This document shows positions 26,538-32,643 of a DNA stretch of 35,249 bases, one piece after another. Location of the stretch: the NCBI GenBank assembly GCA_947478745.1, contig CANJXE010000008.1:1-35249 (forward strand), read 5' to 3'. A program made the translations under genes and the position numbers. The notes below the pieces were generated by a model. That model was not told where the DNA came from and did not search any database. It saw only the letters and a program-made list of their open reading frames with translations. The stretch comes from Actinomycetota bacterium (GTDB lineage Bacteria > Actinomycetota > Thermoleophilia > Gaiellales > F1-60-MAGs149). How positions within the stretch are numbered: position 1 is the first letter of the stretch; every line of letters starts with the position of its first letter.

Positions 26538-27327
26538 CCTGCTGCGCGACGTCGACGAGTTGCCGATCGCCTGGCGCGAGGCGGGGGAGGGCGCGACCGT
26601 CCTGTTCCTGCACGGGCTCGGCATGACCCGCACGGGCTGGGATGCGCAGCTGCTCGCGCTCGCCGACGGCTACCGCTGCGTGGCGTGGGACCTGCCGGGC
26701 TACGGCGCGTCCCTGCCGCTCCCCGACTTCTCGCTCGAGGCCGCGGCGGACGCCGCAGCGATGCTGATCGACCGCCTCGGCGGCAGCGCGCACGTCGTCG
26801 GCCTGTCGATGGGCGGCATGGTCGCGCTGCACCTCGCGCTGCGCCACCCCGAGTGCGTGCGCTCGCTGTCGCTGGTCGATACCAGCCCGGCCTTCGGCAT
26901 GGACGGCACCGACCCCGAGGCGTGGCGGGCGGCGCGGCTGGCACCGCTCGAGGCGGGGGCCGAGGTGGCGGACTTCGCCGAGCCCGTCCTGCGCGGCGTG
27001 ATGGCGCCCGATCCCGATCCGCGCGCGGTCGAGGCCGCGGTGCAGTCGATGCTGCGCGTACCGATCAGCGGCCTGATGCAGACCATCGCCGCGCTGCCCG
27101 CCCACGACGTGCGCGCGCGGCTCGGCGCGATCACCGCCCCGACGCTCGTCGTGGTCGGCGAGCTGGATGAGGAGACGCCGCCGGCCTACGCCGAGGCGCT
27201 CGCCAGCGGGATTCCCGGTGCGCGCCTCGAGGTCATCCCCGGCGCCGGGCACCTGACGCCGTTCGAGGCGCCCGCCGCGCTCAGCCGGCTCCTGCGCGAC
27301 CATGTGGACATGGTGGAGGCCGTCTGA
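26524..27327 (+). CDS. Alpha/beta hydrolase
   Basis: A 267-residue alpha/beta-hydrolase-fold enzyme. The oxyanion segment is FLHGLGMTRTGW, the nucleophile elbow GLSMGGM carries the Ser, the acid is probably Asp in VVGELDEETPP, and the His lies in GAGHLTPFE. In general form it resembles 3-oxoadipate enol-lactonase-type hydrolases. It starts inside the end of the flavoprotein gene, and its TGA overlaps the ATG of the NicX-like gene. In nicotinate degradation the NicX product is deformylased by NicD, also an alpha/beta hydrolase of similar size, so a NicD-like role is a reasonable context-based guess. Confidence 0.85.
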   Translation: MTPSSLLRDVDELPIAWREAGEGATVLFLHGLGMTRTGWDAQLLALADGYRCVAWDLPGYGASLPLPDFSLEAAADAAAMLIDRLGGSAHVVGLSMGGMVALHLALRHPECVRSLSLVDTSPAFGMDGTDPEAWRAARLAPLEAGAEVADFAEPVLRGVMAPDPDPRAVEAAVQSMLRVPISGLMQTIAALPAHDVRARLGAITAPTLVVVGELDEETPPAYAEALASGIPGARLEVIPGAGHLTPFEAPAALSRLLRDHVDMVEAV

Positions 27328-28352
27328 TGGAGCACCGCACGCTCGATGTCTTCCGCCGCGCGCTCGTCGCCAGCGGCCTGACCGCCGGCGAGGTCGTCGC
27401 CGTGCTGAGCGAGTCGACGAGCCGCACTGCGCTCGTCGATGCTGCACGGCTCGCGGCCGAGGATCTCGGCGGTCGCGTCGTCGACGTGCGCATGCCGACT
27501 CCAGCAAACCCCGGCCCCGTCGCGATCCGCTCGACCGGCTCGAGCATCGCGCTGCAGGGCAACCCCGCCGCCGTCGCCGCGCTCTGCGCCGCCGATCTCG
27601 TGCTCGACTGCACGGTCGAGGGCCTGCTCCACGCGCCCGAGCTGCCGACCATCCTCAGCGCGGGCGCCCGCGTCCTGATGATCCCGAGCGAGGATCCCGA
27701 GGCCTTCGAGCGCTGGGCGCCCGACGCTGGGCAGCTCAAGGCCCGCGTCCTGGCCGGGCTCGAGCGGCTGCGCGCCGCCACCGAGATGCGCGTCACGTCG
27801 TCGGCGGGCACCGATCTCAAGGTCCGTCTGACCGGCGCATTCACGGCCGGCTCGTGGGGCGCCACAGACGGTCCCGGCACGGTCGCGCACTGGCCCGGCG
27901 GCCTCGTGGTCGCGTTCCCCGCCGCCAACTCCGTCGATGGCACGCTGGTGCTGGCCCCCGGCGACGTCAACCTCACCTTCAAGCAGTACCTCCGCGATCC
28001 CGTGCGGCTGACGATCGAGGGCGACCGCATCGTCGACATCGACGGCCGCAACGTTGACGCCGACCTGCTGCGCTCGTACCTCGCCGCCTTCGACGAGGAG
28101 GAGGCCTACTCGGTCAGCCACGTCGGCTGGGGCATGAACCCGGCCGCCCGCTGGGACGCGCTGATGATGATGGACAAGCGCGAGACCAACGGCATCGAGC
28201 TGCGTGCCTTCGAGGGCAACTTCCTCTTCTCGACCGGCGCCAACGAGAACGCCGGCCGCTTCACGCGCGGCCACTTCGACTTCCCGATGCGCCGCTGCAC
28301 CGTCATGCTCGACGGCGAGACGGTCGTCAACGCCGGCCGCGTCGTCGAGTAG
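27327..28352 (+). CDS. 2,5-dihydroxypyridine 5,6-dioxygenase (NicX)-like protein of the M29 aminopeptidase fold
   Basis: A 341-residue protein that automatic annotation may call a leucyl aminopeptidase. From memory of the Pseudomonas putida NicX sequence, its second half is closely alignable: GTLVLAPGD, the SHVGWGMNPAARW segment, RAFEGNFLFSTGANE and HFDFPMRRC. The NicX iron ligands (His265, His318, Asp320) correspond to His265, His316 and Asp318 here. NicX opens the 2,5-dihydroxypyridine ring to N-formylmaleamate. Conservation of the three ligands argues for an iron dioxygenase rather than a peptidase, which would need other metal ligands; the exact ring substrate is uncertain. It is the third gene of a coupled set and ends before a hairpin repeat. 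Confidence 0.75.
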   Translation: MEHRTLDVFRRALVASGLTAGEVVAVLSESTSRTALVDAARLAAEDLGGRVVDVRMPTPANPGPVAIRSTGSSIALQGNPAAVAALCAADLVLDCTVEGLLHAPELPTILSAGARVLMIPSEDPEAFERWAPDAGQLKARVLAGLERLRAATEMRVTSSAGTDLKVRLTGAFTAGSWGATDGPGTVAHWPGGLVVAFPAANSVDGTLVLAPGDVNLTFKQYLRDPVRLTIEGDRIVDIDGRNVDADLLRSYLAAFDEEEAYSVSHVGWGMNPAARWDALMMMDKRETNGIELRAFEGNFLFSTGANENAGRFTRGHFDFPMRRCTVMLDGETVVNAGRVVE

Positions 28353-28370
28353 CTGTTCCGCCCAGGAGTC

Positions 28371-28449
28371 CGTTCGTGAAACAACGGGGCCAGACCCCTC
28401 CGTTTCACGAACGTTGAAACGGAGGGGTCTGGCCCCGTTGTTTCACGAG
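28371..28449. repeat. Paired REP-like hairpins forming a 34-bp perfect inverted repeat
   Basis: Arms 28374-28407 and 28415-28448 are perfect reverse complements of 34 bases around a 7-base loop. Each arm is itself a small palindromic unit built on GGGGCCAGACCCC: the left unit has 12-base arms CGTTCGTGAAAC (28371-28382) and GTTTCACGAACG (28402-28413). The layout is like two head-to-head REP units. It lies between convergent genes and could stop transcription from both sides. The right end supplies the last serine codon and the TGA of recX (28443-28448). Confidence 0.85.
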
Positions 28450-29222
28450 GAGCGCAGCGCCTGCAGGAGCGCCTGCGTTTGGGTCGGGGTGGCGCCGTGG
28501 CGCGTTAGCCAGGCGTGGGCGCGGCGCCGCGCGCCGGCGTCGGTGCCCGCGGTCGGGTAGCGCCGTCGCACCTGCCGCTCCAGATCGTCGGGGTCGGCCG
28601 GGGCGCGCGTGCGCTCGGCTTCGCCGGCGAACTCCGTCGCGAGCCGACCGGCGATCTGCGCGCTGAAGCCCCGTCGGGCCAGATACCCGTAGGCGCGCGT
28701 GCGGCTGGCCGCCGTGCTCGGCCGGGCCTCGAGCAGGCGCCGGGCCTCGGCCTCCTCGTCGAAGTCCGCGTAGATCTCGTCGATCGCCTCGGCGATGTCG
28801 GCGTCGGCGAAGCCCTGCCGTCGCAGCCGCTGGCGCGTCGAGTAGGCGGCGTGCCCCGACTCGGCCAGGCGCCGCCCGCGCGTGGCGGCAAGCGCGCGGT
28901 CGTTGAGCGCGCCGATCTCGGCGCAGCGCTCCAGCGTCGGCCCGATCACCGTCTCGGGGAACCCCTTGCGCACCAGTCGGTCGCGCAGCTGCCCGCGCGA
29001 GGCCATGCGGAAGTCGAGCGACCGGATCGCGAACGACAGCGCCGCCGTCTCCTCCTTGCTGCGCTCGAGCTCCTGCTGGCGACGCTCGCTCAGCTCCAGC
29101 CCGACGTGCAGGTCCTCGTCGGCCACGAGCGCCACCGGCAGCGTCGCCCAGTACGTCCCGTCGAGGTGGACCTTCACGGTCGGCTTGCCATTCACGGCCG
29201 CCAGTCGTGTGATCTCCGCCAT
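28443..29222 (-). CDS. recX: Regulatory protein RecX
   Basis: RecX inhibits RecA filament growth. The 259-residue protein is longer than typical RecX because of an N-terminal extension (MAEITRLAAVNGKPTVKVHLDG). It is built from three-helix repeats, such as ALSFAIRSLDFRMASRGQLRDRL, TRQRLRRQGFADADIAEAID, and SRTRAYGYLARRGFSAQ. No recA is adjacent, unlike the common recA-recX order. The final codon and stop are supplied by the hairpin repeat, so the native C-terminus may have been changed. TAGAGT six bases before the ATG suggests a leaderless promoter. Confidence 0.88.
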   Translation of the reverse strand: MAEITRLAAVNGKPTVKVHLDGTYWATLPVALVADEDLHVGLELSERRQQELERSKEETAALSFAIRSLDFRMASRGQLRDRLVRKGFPETVIGPTLERCAEIGALNDRALAATRGRRLAESGHAAYSTRQRLRRQGFADADIAEAIDEIYADFDEEAEARRLLEARPSTAASRTRAYGYLARRGFSAQIAGRLATEFAGEAERTRAPADPDDLERQVRRRYPTAGTDAGARRRAHAWLTRHGATPTQTQALLQALRSS

Positions 29223-29228
29223 GCGTCG

Positions 29229-29234
29229 ACTCTA
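29229..29234 (-). promoter_or_regulatory. -10 hexamer for leaderless recX
   Basis: On the minus strand TAGAGT is followed by six bases and the recX ATG at 29222, with no Shine-Dalgarno sequence. The tandem palindromes at 29242-29338 lie just upstream and would overlap its -35 region. Confidence 0.4.
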
Positions 29235-29241
29235 GTCGTTC

Positions 29242-29338
29242 TGGACCCGGGTCCAAACGTGCACGATTTCGGTCAATTTGGACCCGGGTCCAAACGTGCA
29301 CGATTTCGGTCAATGTGGACCCGGGTCCAGATTGACCG
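29242..29338. repeat. 37-bp tandem repeat with palindromic TGGACCCGGGTCCA cores
   Basis: Two 37-base units (29242-29278 and 29279-29315) differ only in their last base, and a third core begins at 29316. Each core TGGACCCGGGTCCA (29242-29255, 29279-29292, 29316-29329) is a perfect 14-base palindrome. The third is embedded in a 32-base near-perfect palindrome, 29307-29338, flanked by CGGTCAAT and ATTGACCG. It fills much of the 158-base gap between the AsnC-like stop and recX. Confidence 0.9.
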
Positions 29339-29380
29339 CAAAGCGACCGCTGCGGTGCCGGACCGGCTACGGGCGTGTGC

Positions 29381-29659
29381 CTAGCTGTCGCCGATCTCGA
29401 ACATGGCGTCGAGATCGTGGCGCGAATACGCGCGGAAGGCGGGCAGCGTCTCGGTGCGGACGATGCCGTCGATGGCCAGCAGGCCCGAGGTGACGAGGTC
29501 GGCCATCGCCTCGTTCGTCGGCACGCGGACGATGGCGACGAGGTCGTAGCGGCCGGCGACCGAGTGGACCTCGGCGACGCCGTCGGTGGAGGCGAGCCGA
29601 TCGGCCACCTCGCCGAGGCGGCCGCGCTCGACGTCGATCAGGACGAATGCGGTGACCAT
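29381..29659 (-). CDS. Stand-alone Lrp/AsnC ligand-binding (RAM) domain protein
   Basis: A 92-residue protein consisting only of the Lrp/AsnC effector-binding domain: MVTAFVLIDVERGRLG, VAEVHSVAGRYDLVAIVRV and the late strand region TLPAFRAYSRHDLD. No helix-turn-helix precedes it; the frame upstream is not protein-like. Such proteins form beta-sandwich dimers or octamers that bind amino acids and may modulate full-length Lrp regulators. A TAGAAT hexamer seven bases before the ATG overlaps the stop of the upstream amidase, so it may have its own leaderless transcript while also being read through from the amidase gene. Confidence 0.85.
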   Translation of the reverse strand: MVTAFVLIDVERGRLGEVADRLASTDGVAEVHSVAGRYDLVAIVRVPTNEAMADLVTSGLLAIDGIVRTETLPAFRAYSRHDLDAMFEIGDS

Positions 29660-29666
29660 GCTGGGG

Positions 29667-29672
29667 ATTCTA
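29667..29672 (-). promoter_or_regulatory. -10 hexamer for leaderless AsnC-like gene
   Basis: On the minus strand TAGAAT lies seven bases before ATG 29659. Its first three bases are also the TAG stop of the amidase gene. No Shine-Dalgarno sequence is present. Confidence 0.4.
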
Positions 29673-30857
29673 GCCCTCGCCCCACAGCTCGGCCTTGGCG
29701 ATCTCCCACGCCTCGCCGGGATCGCCCGGCATGGCGGGGATGTAGCGCGCGCCCTCGTGCGGGGTGAAGGGCGGCGTCCACGAGCCACGCTGCTGCAGGC
29801 GCTTGATGTTGCCGCGGTAGATCTCGTCCACCTCGGCGTGCGACGCCGGCTCGTTCTCCAGCCACAGGTTCTTGGGATGGATCGGCTCGTCGTACATGTC
29901 CTTGAAGAGCTCGGTCCGCAGATCCTTCATCCAGTTGGAGTTGAGGTTCATCGCGCGGAAGTTGCGCAGCGCCTCGATGTCGATGATGCCGGCGCAGAAG
30001 CTGTTCATGCCGCTCTGCGAGAGGCCAAGCACCTGGCCCTGGAAGTCGACGACGTGGCCGTTGCCGCCGCCGATGTCGTAGGGCTGCTCCATCTTCGGGT
30101 GCACGTAGACCGGGCCGACGTTCGGGCACACCATGTACAGCGAGTTGAAGTGCGCGTGGGCGCGGTTCTGCAGGAGCCACGTGCCGCCGGGGTCGGGGCC
30201 GTTCTGCGTCATCGGCACGGCCTCGCTTGGCCGGTAGACGACCTCGGCACCGTTGAAGGCCAGCGCGCGGATCGCCTCGGGGTACTCGCCGTCGGAGCAG
30301 CAGATCGTGCCGACGTTGCCGATGTCCTTGGTCTTCAGCACGGGGTAGAACGCGTCGAGCCCGTCGCCGAACACCTCGATCCAGCGGTCGTGGACGTCGT
30401 GCGGAGTGGTGGAGCGCTCACGGCACCAGAGGTGGTTCTTGGCCGCCTTGTGGACGATGCGCCCGTTGGGGCCGATCACGAACAGCATGTTGAAGAAGCG
30501 GTCGTCCATCACCTCGGGCAGGCGCGCCTTGCACTGGACCACGATGTACGTGCCGTACTGCTTGGCGAGCTTGCCGAGCCGCTGCGTCTCCGGGCCGGGC
30601 AGGTCGATGAACAGGTCGCGCGCGGCGGTGGTGTGGGGGATGTCGAAGATCTCGTCGGTGAAGCCGGTCAGCGCCCCCTCGGCGAGGGCGATCAGCTTGA
30701 CGGGCATGTTGATGCCGATGATCGAGACCGCGGCGTGGATCGCGTCCTCGATGACGTCGAGGTTGCGCGCGATCTCGCTGCGCTTCGAGATGCCCCGAAC
30801 GACCGTCGAGAGCCCCACTGCCATGTAGGGCGCTACGGGCCCTGTCTGCTTCGCCAT
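29670..30857 (-). CDS. Nitrilase-superfamily amidase (AmiE/AmiF-like)
   Basis: A 395-residue carbon-nitrogen hydrolase. The catalytic Glu-Lys-Cys triad can be placed by comparison with aliphatic amidase AmiE: Glu60 (LAEGALTG), Lys140 (IVHKAAKNHLWC) and Cys187 (CCSDGEYPE). The segment WLLQNRAHAHFNSLYMV also follows the amidase/formamidase pattern rather than that of true nitrilases. The C-terminal 80 residues extend beyond the usual domain. AGGAGG lies just before ATG 30857. It is divergent from the HpaB-like monooxygenase and shares its 107-base control region, so it probably hydrolyses a pathway amide (hydroxyphenylacetamide, maleamate or formamide are candidates). Substrate not determined. 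Confidence 0.83.
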   Translation of the reverse strand: MAKQTGPVAPYMAVGLSTVVRGISKRSEIARNLDVIEDAIHAAVSIIGINMPVKLIALAEGALTGFTDEIFDIPHTTAARDLFIDLPGPETQRLGKLAKQYGTYIVVQCKARLPEVMDDRFFNMLFVIGPNGRIVHKAAKNHLWCRERSTTPHDVHDRWIEVFGDGLDAFYPVLKTKDIGNVGTICCSDGEYPEAIRALAFNGAEVVYRPSEAVPMTQNGPDPGGTWLLQNRAHAHFNSLYMVCPNVGPVYVHPKMEQPYDIGGGNGHVVDFQGQVLGLSQSGMNSFCAGIIDIEALRNFRAMNLNSNWMKDLRTELFKDMYDEPIHPKNLWLENEPASHAEVDEIYRGNIKRLQQRGSWTPPFTPHEGARYIPAMPGDPGEAWEIAKAELWGEG

Positions 30858-30905
30858 GCGTTCCTCCTGAGGCTGCAAGCGTACGGCACGTACGGGGTTG
30901 TCTCC

Positions 30906-30934
30906 TTGACACCGTCCGACGCAGATTGGATACT
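30906..30934 (+). promoter_or_regulatory. Sigma70-type promoter of the HpaB-like gene
   Basis: A perfect -35 TTGACA (30906-30911) is separated by exactly 17 bases from GATACT (30929-30934). Transcription would start near 30941, leaving a leader of about 24 bases that carries GGAGG (30950-30954) before ATG 30965. The -10 lies inside the operator palindrome. Confidence 0.75.
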
Positions 30935-30945
30935 GGATCCAATCT
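30923..30945. promoter_or_regulatory. Operator over the -10 region of the HpaB-like gene
   Basis: AGATTGGAT, five bases, ATCCAATCT is a perfect 9-base inverted repeat that covers the -10 hexamer and likely start point. With the preceding C it matches the minus-strand sequence upstream of the FAH operon as CAGATTGGATACNNNATCCA, in the same orientation relative to the gene served. A bound repressor would block RNA polymerase. Confidence 0.72.
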
Positions 30946-30964
30946 CTCTGGAGGATCCTTTCCG

Positions 30965-32431
30965 ATGGCTGCAACCGAGACCAGTTCCAACGTGGCGGCG
31001 CGCACCGGCGCGCAGTTCCTCGAGGGCCTGCGCAACGACCGCGATCGCGAGATCTGGATCGGCGGCGAGTGCGTCACCAACCCGCTCGACCACGAGCTGC
31101 TGCGCCCGGGTGCCGAGGCCGTCGCGCGCGTCTACGACACGCAGCACGAGCACGCCGAGGTCTGCCTCGCGCCGAATCCCGACGACGGCAAGCTGGTCAA
31201 CCGCACGCACCTGATCCCCCGCAGCCGCGAGGATCTGATGAAGCGTCGCGCCTCGATGGAGATCATCGCGGCGGCGACGGGCGGGATGATGGGCCGCGTC
31301 CCCGACTACCTCAACGTCACGTTCGCCTGCTTCTCCGGGGCCTCCGAGGTGTGGGCGCGACGCGGCAACGAGCGCGGCGCCGAGAACATCGTCAACTACC
31401 AGCGGCTGATGCGCGATCTGGATCTCTCGACGACGCACGCGATCATGAATCCGGTCGCCGACCGCTCGAAGTCCGAGACCGAGCAGCTCGGCGGCGAGAT
31501 CGCGCTGCACAAGGTGGGCGAGTCGAGCGAGGGCATCATCGTGCGCGGCGCGCGCATGCTGGCCACGCTGGCGCCGTTCTCCGACGAGATCTCGATCTAT
31601 CCGGGCTCCGACCTGAAGCCGGGCGACGAGGCCTACGCGCTGGCCTTCGCGATCCCGATGAGCACGCCGGGCCTGCGCTTCATCTGCCGCGACTCGTTCT
31701 CGAAGCCGAAGAGCACGTTCGACTACCCGCTCAGCGCGCGCTTCGACGAGATGGACGCGGTCGTCATCTTCGACGACGTCCTCGTGCCCCACGATCGCGT
31801 GTTCCTGGACGGCGACATCGTCGGCTACTCCGAGGTCATCACCGACTCGGGCTGGCGCGGCCACATCATGCACCAGGCCTTCACGCGGGCCTACGTCAAG
31901 CTGATGTTCGCGTTCGGGCTCGGCCACGCCATGGCGCAGACGACCGGCGTCGTGCGCTTCGATCACATCCAGGAGAAGCTCGGCCAGATCTGGAACATGA
32001 CGGAGCTGACGCGCTCGGCGCTGGTCGCCGCAGAGGCCGACTCGTACCTCGACGATCACGGCGTCTGGTACCCCAACGACCGCCCGCTGATGGCGCTGCG
32101 CGGCGAGATGCCGAAGTGGCTGCCCCGCACCCACGAGCTGCTCCAGCTGATCGGTGGCGGCTCGTTCATGGCGACGCCCTCGGAGGCCGACTTCAACTCG
32201 GCGATCCGCGGCGACATCGAGAAGTACTTCCAGTCGGCCGGTGGCGACGCCGAGCATCGTGTGCGCCTGTTCCGCCTGGCCTGGGACTTCATCGGCTCCG
32301 ACCTCGGCGGCCGCAGCGAGCTGTACGAGCGCTTCTACCTGTCGGACTCGTGGCGGATGACGCAGCTGGCCTACCGGACGGCGGACACGACGTTCGCCGA
32401 GTCGCTGGTCGATCAGTTCATGCACGACTAA
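30965..32431 (+). CDS. 4-hydroxyphenylacetate 3-hydroxylase (HpaB) family flavin monooxygenase
   Basis: A 488-residue member of the HpaB family, the oxygenase component of two-component flavin-dependent phenol ortho-hydroxylases. The start region RTGAQFLEGLRNDREIWIGG (without one duplicated Arg-Asp step) is the family hallmark; the middle has FSGASEVWARRGNERGAENI and the C-terminal helical domain includes HQAFTRAYVKLMFAFGLGHA and IGGGSFMATPSEADF. It would make the catechol that the VOC dioxygenase opens. No flavin reductase (HpaC) is in the window, so reduced flavin must come from elsewhere. The real start is ATG 30965 with GGAGG before it. Relatives hydroxylate chlorophenols, tyrosine derivatives or other phenols, so the substrate is open. 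Confidence 0.88.
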   Translation: MAATETSSNVAARTGAQFLEGLRNDRDREIWIGGECVTNPLDHELLRPGAEAVARVYDTQHEHAEVCLAPNPDDGKLVNRTHLIPRSREDLMKRRASMEIIAAATGGMMGRVPDYLNVTFACFSGASEVWARRGNERGAENIVNYQRLMRDLDLSTTHAIMNPVADRSKSETEQLGGEIALHKVGESSEGIIVRGARMLATLAPFSDEISIYPGSDLKPGDEAYALAFAIPMSTPGLRFICRDSFSKPKSTFDYPLSARFDEMDAVVIFDDVLVPHDRVFLDGDIVGYSEVITDSGWRGHIMHQAFTRAYVKLMFAFGLGHAMAQTTGVVRFDHIQEKLGQIWNMTELTRSALVAAEADSYLDDHGVWYPNDRPLMALRGEMPKWLPRTHELLQLIGGGSFMATPSEADFNSAIRGDIEKYFQSAGGDAEHRVRLFRLAWDFIGSDLGGRSELYERFYLSDSWRMTQLAYRTADTTFAESLVDQFMHD

Positions 32432-32455
32432 TCGGAATTATCCGAATGTTCGGAT
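32432..32455. other. Overlapping palindromes directly after the HpaB-like stop
   Basis: TCGGA-ATTA-TCCGA (32432-32445) and ATCCGAA-TG-TTCGGAT (32440-32455) share the middle arm TCCGA, so only one hairpin can form at a time. The region is unusually AT-rich for this DNA. It may be a terminator for the HpaB-like gene or an operator for the gene to the right. No U-tract follows. Confidence 0.5.
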
Positions 32456-32585
32456 TCAATACATAGGTAAGTAGTCCTGTTGCGCAGGGCGTCGTCCGCG
32501 ATCGCCCTCGCATCTCGACCCCCGACGAGGAGGATGCATTCGCCGCCGACTGCGTGTAATCCTGCTGGCGCCCGATTCGGGATGC

Positions 32586-32637
32586 AATAATCAGGTTCCC
32601 GCCTCGCATCGTGCGACGCATGGTGTTTCGTCTGGAG
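32586..32637 (+). promoter_or_regulatory. Possible promoter and ribosome binding site of the glycine-rich protein gene
   Basis: AATAAT at 32586-32591, within TGCAATAAT (extended -10 form), is the most promoter-like hexamer in the 212-base gap after the HpaB-like gene. GGAG at 32634-32637 lies six bases before ATG 32644. No clear -35 was seen. Confidence 0.4.
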
Positions 32638-32643
32638 CCGTCC

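Noticed and set aside
27327-28352. Plain leucyl aminopeptidase annotation
   Set aside because: The fold is shared, but the conserved residues seen are the NicX iron ligands H265, H316 and D318, and the neighbours are catabolic.
29242-29338. CRISPR-like array
   Set aside because: The apparent spacers between the palindromic cores are identical to each other, there are only three cores, and no cas gene is present; it is a tandem repeat.
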